Shown here in pieces: positions 61,103 to 64,000 of a stretch of 64,000 bases of DNA. A program made the position numbers and the translations under genes. Position 1 is the first letter of the stretch, and each line of letters starts with the position of its first letter. The DNA comes from Mesotoga infera. GTDB taxonomy: Bacteria; Thermotogota; Thermotogae; Petrotogales; Kosmotogaceae. The DNA is taken from the NCBI RefSeq assembly GCF_900157305.1, contig NZ_LS974202.1, positions 1,674,001 through 1,738,000 on the forward strand, written 5' to 3'. The notes beneath the pieces were generated by a model that searched no databases, was not told where the DNA came from, and saw only the letters and a list, made by a program, of their open reading frames with translations.

Positions 61103-61335
61103 TCCATCCTCCTGCACCAGAAGCGCGCTCTCGAAAGAAGCGACGGTGCTTCATCGATGAAACCTCTTACGACGACAGCTTTCCTGTTCGAGGGGATGAC
61201 CTCGTCGAAACTGGTCTTGTTTTCGATGAACTTAGGAGCCACTATGGTCACTTCTATCGAACTGCGGTTCTCTCCGTCAGCCGGCAAAATCTCTCTCGGC
61301 TCCGGATAGACCAGAGGTTTATCTTCATCTCCGAC
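61081..61335 (-). pseudogene. Chimeric remnant of a papain-protease/FN3-protein gene pair
   Basis: The upstream part (minus strand, about 61165-61335) encodes VTIVAPKFIENKTSFDEVIP and VVVRGFIDEAP, which resemble VIAIVAPN and VLVRGFVNEPA of the FN3-like protein at 62841. Directly after it, in another frame, comes TVASFESALLVQEDGLP, nearly identical to TVASFESGLLVQKDGLA around the active-site region of the papain-like protease at 61380. The two pieces are joined by a deletion. This is the ruin of a second copy of the same gene pair. Confidence 0.65.
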
Positions 61336-61336
61336 A

Positions 61337-61363
61337 AAAAAGCGGACCCTGAGGTCCGCTTTT
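61337..61363. terminator. Bidirectional terminator
   Basis: AAAAGCGGACC-CTGA-GGTCCGCTTTT is a perfect palindrome with A and T runs on both sides, ending the papain-like protease gene on the minus strand. Confidence 0.9.
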
Positions 61364-61379
61364 GAAATACAGCTCTGTT

Positions 61380-62828
61380 TTAGTCGATTATGTTGTTCCA
61401 GATGAGTAAGAATCTGCTGATATCTTCGTGATCGACCCAGTAATCTTTGGGGATTGAGATATCGTAAACGATGCTTCCGGTGTACATATGTTCGACAAGG
61501 ATATCGAAATCCTTTTCGTCCACCACTCCGTCACCGTTGAAATCGACGTCTTCCATTGCGTAGGTTTCCTCAAATATTGGGACGTACATAGCGTTGTACT
61601 CGATCATCCACGGACTAATACCGAAACCGTTGTTGGCTGAGAACTCATAAAGCTGCTTGGAAACGGCCGGTACCACGTAATAACCGTTCCAGCCCCAGTC
61701 ACCCCAGCTGTTCTTGATTATCCAGAACTCGGTCGCTTCCCAGGTAAGGCCGGAGAAAGGATCATTCACGGTGATCGAAGTCGCTTCCGGATCGATAAGA
61801 TCGGGGAAGGCCGCCTTGAGTCCTGCCATGTCGAGCCAACCGACCAGCGTTACGGCGTGACCACCTGTGATAGTCGTGGAGGTGGGAATGTAAACGCCTT
61901 CAGTGTAGTAATCGAAGTCTGCCGGCACTCTGAAAGAGACTGCGAGCGACCCGAACTTGATCATCGCCTCTTTGATGGCACCGTTGTAAACTTCGTACGG
62001 GTAACCCAGCCAACTGAGTTCATCACCATAATAAACCTGCACGGTCTTGGTGCTCTTGATTATGTTCTCTTCCCAGTTGTTATTGACGGGGTTCCAAAGT
62101 ATCCAAGGGTTGAAATCAAACATGCTGTATGGGAAATCGCTTTCCAGAGGGAGCCCGTACCTTACACTGTTGTATGTCGAGAAGATCGCGTTTCCACCGG
62201 CATCGCTGCTGTCGTCCTGGATTATTACATCCGACTGCAAAGGATCATAGATCGATTCGATATAGATGTCCCAGTCTATGTTGTGGAAAGAGGCGAATTG
62301 CTCGGAGAGGTCGTAGGTATCGTGCTGCAACTTCCAGGGCTCGTAGATCTCTTCCCCAGCAAGACCGTCTTTCTGCACCAGCAGGCCACTCTCGAAAGAG
62401 GCAACCGTAGCGAAGGCCCAGCAAGTGCCGTGGAAGGCCTGGTTCGTGATAGGAGTGTGAACCTGTACAAAACTACCTTCGGGGATCTGCACATCTCCGT
62501 AAGGGAAATAGATGAACAGCGCCGAGATCAATTGGCTATACCGTGTCGTAGCCTGTTCTACGAAGAGAGATTTGGTGAGGTCCATCTTCATTCTTTCGGG
62601 GAGCTCAACCTCTCCGTGCCACTTCTCGATTATGCTGTCCAGATCGAGTATACCGTGAGCCGCGAACTCACTGAGCGCACCGGGTACACCGGCCCTCCAG
62701 GGAAGATTCAACCGCGCGATGCTTTCGTTGACTTCGGCCGCCCTGGACGCGGCTTCCTGAAGAAGCTCGTTTCCGAAAGTCGCAATAGAAACCAGAGTGA
62801 TTATTATTACCAGTAAGGTCTTCTTCAT
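61380..62828 (-). CDS. Secreted papain-like (C1) cysteine protease with dockerin-like calcium loop
   Basis: The 482-residue protein has a signal peptide (MKKTLLVIIITLVSIATFG). A C1 catalytic domain follows: Cys136 in HGTCWAFATV, His324 in GGHAVTLVGW and Asn373 in IIKNSWGDWGWNGYYVVP. After this domain a DVDFNGDGVVDEKDFDILV motif (about 427-445) is a canonical EF-hand/dockerin type I calcium loop. The enzyme likely digests external protein. The dockerin-like segment may bind calcium for stability, since cohesins were not seen here. It is 12 bases after the FN3-like gene on the same strand, so they are likely expressed together. Confidence 0.93.
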   Translation of the reverse strand: MKKTLLVIIITLVSIATFGNELLQEAASRAAEVNESIARLNLPWRAGVPGALSEFAAHGILDLDSIIEKWHGEVELPERMKMDLTKSLFVEQATTRYSQLISALFIYFPYGDVQIPEGSFVQVHTPITNQAFHGTCWAFATVASFESGLLVQKDGLAGEEIYEPWKLQHDTYDLSEQFASFHNIDWDIYIESIYDPLQSDVIIQDDSSDAGGNAIFSTYNSVRYGLPLESDFPYSMFDFNPWILWNPVNNNWEENIIKSTKTVQVYYGDELSWLGYPYEVYNGAIKEAMIKFGSLAVSFRVPADFDYYTEGVYIPTSTTITGGHAVTLVGWLDMAGLKAAFPDLIDPEATSITVNDPFSGLTWEATEFWIIKNSWGDWGWNGYYVVPAVSKQLYEFSANNGFGISPWMIEYNAMYVPIFEETYAMEDVDFNGDGVVDEKDFDILVEHMYTGSIVYDISIPKDYWVDHEDISRFLLIWNNIID

Positions 62829-62840
62829 TCAAATCACCCC

Positions 62841-64000
62841 TCACATTTCCGCCCCGACGATTTCGGGCAGATCGAGACCATATATGAAGTTATCTACCAC
62901 GATACCGTCGATAGTTCTGTTGACGCCGTCCCTTATGAAATAATCTGTACCGAGTCCCAGAGAGACTTCCTGTCCGTTCATCTCCGGCCCGAAGCCGAAC
63001 TCTACGAAGGCCACAACCTCACCAACTTCTTCTATTTCCGCCGGTTCATTCACGAAGCCTCTTACAAGAACTATTTCATCGCCGAAATCCACGAAGTTGC
63101 TGACGTTTTTCTTGTCGGGAATGAAATCGGGGAAGAAGACTTGAGTGACCGTTAAACCCTGCGAATAAAGGAGCGAATTCTGGAGGTACATAAGCTCGCC
63201 GTTGCGCGTGTTGTCTGGAGCGAAGTATTCCTTGATCTTGTCGATGTATTCCTTTACATTAGGCGCAACGATGGCGATGACCAGTGAGCCATCCTCTTCA
63301 TCGGTCGCCGGTCGCGCTGTGATCGGGGCTATGAAGATCTCGGGTTTGTCCTCTCCGGTGTAGCGATCCTCGAGCTTAAAGCTCACGTAGGTATACTTGT
63401 TGTTACCAAGCTCGTCGTATGCCCTGACATAAAGAAGATAGGTGTGCCCGAGTTCCAGCATATAGGGCATCATGAACGTTCCTTCCGTGAGATAGAGCGT
63501 AACCAGCTCGTCGTTGAGGAGGATGCCGGTGACTGTTGGATCCCAGTCCAGCCAGTCGGTGATCCAGGGATATCCCTCTTCGGTCGTCTCTCTGAGCCTT
63601 ATCTCAACTTTCACTGCCGGTTCGGAGAATTGCCAGCTGGCAAATAGATATCTACCAAATGGTCTGAAGTCGCCGTCACCAAGGCCTCCATTGTATCTGT
63701 CCGAGCCGAAGATAGTGATGGAAGGTCCGGTAGTATCGACCTTGAAGACGTACTTGTTGGGGAGACCGTTGAACTCTTTCGTCTTTACTTGGACGAAGTG
63801 AGTGCCATCGACCAGGTTTTTAAGATCGACTTTCAAGGCGTCGGTCTCCACGAATGCCGCCCCATCAACCGAGTAGAGATAGGTGTGAGTCAATTCGTCG
63901 ACAGGTTTCCAGGATACCGTTACATCCTTCGAGGCGTAGGCGGCCTGGGTGTTGTCGAAGATAACCGAAGGGCTACCAACGATGAATTCCAGCTCGTTCG
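62841..64000 (-). CDS. Ig/FN3-like secreted protein (partial, N-terminus off window)
   Basis: The frame is open from 64000 to TGA at 62841 (386 codons visible). It contains repeated beta-rich modules: SVIFDNTQAAYASKDVTVSW, HTYLYSVDGAAFVETD, VDGTHFVQVKTKEFNG, and a YLLYVRAYDELGNNKYTYV segment. These are the Ig/FN3-like modules seen in bacterial surface proteins (the SVDG...F......L.DG.H...V pattern). The C-terminal part has VLVRGFVNEPAEIEEVGEV. It precedes the papain-like protease gene by 12 bases. Its role may be substrate binding or adhesion at the cell surface. Confidence 0.8.
   Translation of the reverse strand, partial: NELEFIVGSPSVIFDNTQAAYASKDVTVSWKPVDELTHTYLYSVDGAAFVETDALKVDLKNLVDGTHFVQVKTKEFNGLPNKYVFKVDTTGPSITIFGSDRYNGGLGDGDFRPFGRYLFASWQFSEPAVKVEIRLRETTEEGYPWITDWLDWDPTVTGILLNDELVTLYLTEGTFMMPYMLELGHTYLLYVRAYDELGNNKYTYVSFKLEDRYTGEDKPEIFIAPITARPATDEEDGSLVIAIVAPNVKEYIDKIKEYFAPDNTRNGELMYLQNSLLYSQGLTVTQVFFPDFIPDKKNVSNFVDFGDEIVLVRGFVNEPAEIEEVGEVVAFVEFGFGPEMNGQEVSLGLGTDYFIRDGVNRTIDGIVVDNFIYGLDLPEIVGAEM

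Overview
The window looks like a chromosomal segment of a Thermotogota bacterium, most likely a mesophilic or moderately thermophilic member of the Kosmotoga/Mesotoga group. This is inferred from protein style and gene mix: a toga-type secreted barrel candidate, many sugar and peptide ABC systems, PepV, OadB-type and TraB-type membrane proteins, and an anaerobic amino-acid fermentation operon. No rRNA gene is present to prove it. Strong AGGAGG-like ribosome sites, frequent ATGA or 8-base gene overlaps, TTG/GTG starts and extended -10 promoters (TGnTATAAT) recur throughout.

Layout. 1-5.7 kb: tex and a short pyruvate-kinase-like gene, a PiT phosphate permease, and two small envelope proteins. 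5.9-7.5 kb: an unknown gene split by an IS982-like element with an exact 8-bp target duplication; removing the element restores the reading frame. 7.6-20.2 kb: a TraB-like membrane protein, a GNAT acetyltransferase, an EamA transporter, a pirin, a complete Opp/Dpp peptide ABC operon, an OsmC protein, a subtilisin-like lipoprotein and three tRNAs (Leu-UAA, initiator Met, elongator Met). 20.2-29.6 kb: a beta-CASP nuclease, a GltS-type symporter, a secreted PHP phosphoesterase, MgtC, a MATE pump, PepV and a mannose-1-phosphate guanylyltransferase.

29.6-38.4 kb is the metabolic centrepiece: a nine-gene lysine fermentation operon, kal-kce-kdd-kamA-maoC-kamB-kamC-kamD-kamE. It takes lysine through beta-lysine, 3,5-diaminohexanoate and 3-keto-5-aminohexanoate to acetoacetate and 3-aminobutyryl-CoA, then crotonyl-CoA. 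The B12/PLP mutase reactivation genes kamBC are included, and a MaoC-type hydratase sits in the middle. 38.5-44.7 kb: a lipid-kinase-like gene, a PspC/LiaF-like pair, and an odd ABC importer whose two permeases are fused into one chain through an extra membrane linker, followed by a solute-binding protein with an extra N-terminal domain and a frameshifted small secreted gene. 44.8-51.7 kb: a LacI-regulated ribose-type operon (lacI-rbsD-btpA-rbsK-rbsA-rbsC-rbsB) with matching palindromic operators before lacI and before btpA.

52-64 kb: an OadB/OadG-like sodium-pump pair without a decarboxylase subunit nearby, a second EamA transporter, an internally duplicated membrane protein of unknown function, a triple-fasciclin secreted protein, a 22-residue lysine-rich peptide gene with its own terminator, leuS, and a secreted-protease region. 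That region holds a papain-like protease with a dockerin-like calcium motif, a partial Ig/FN3-like protein, a broken subtilisin gene and a chimeric remnant of the papain/FN3 pair. The most unusual items are the fused permease system, the lysine operon with its embedded MaoC gene, the 22-residue peptide gene, the IS-interrupted gene and the protease graveyard.
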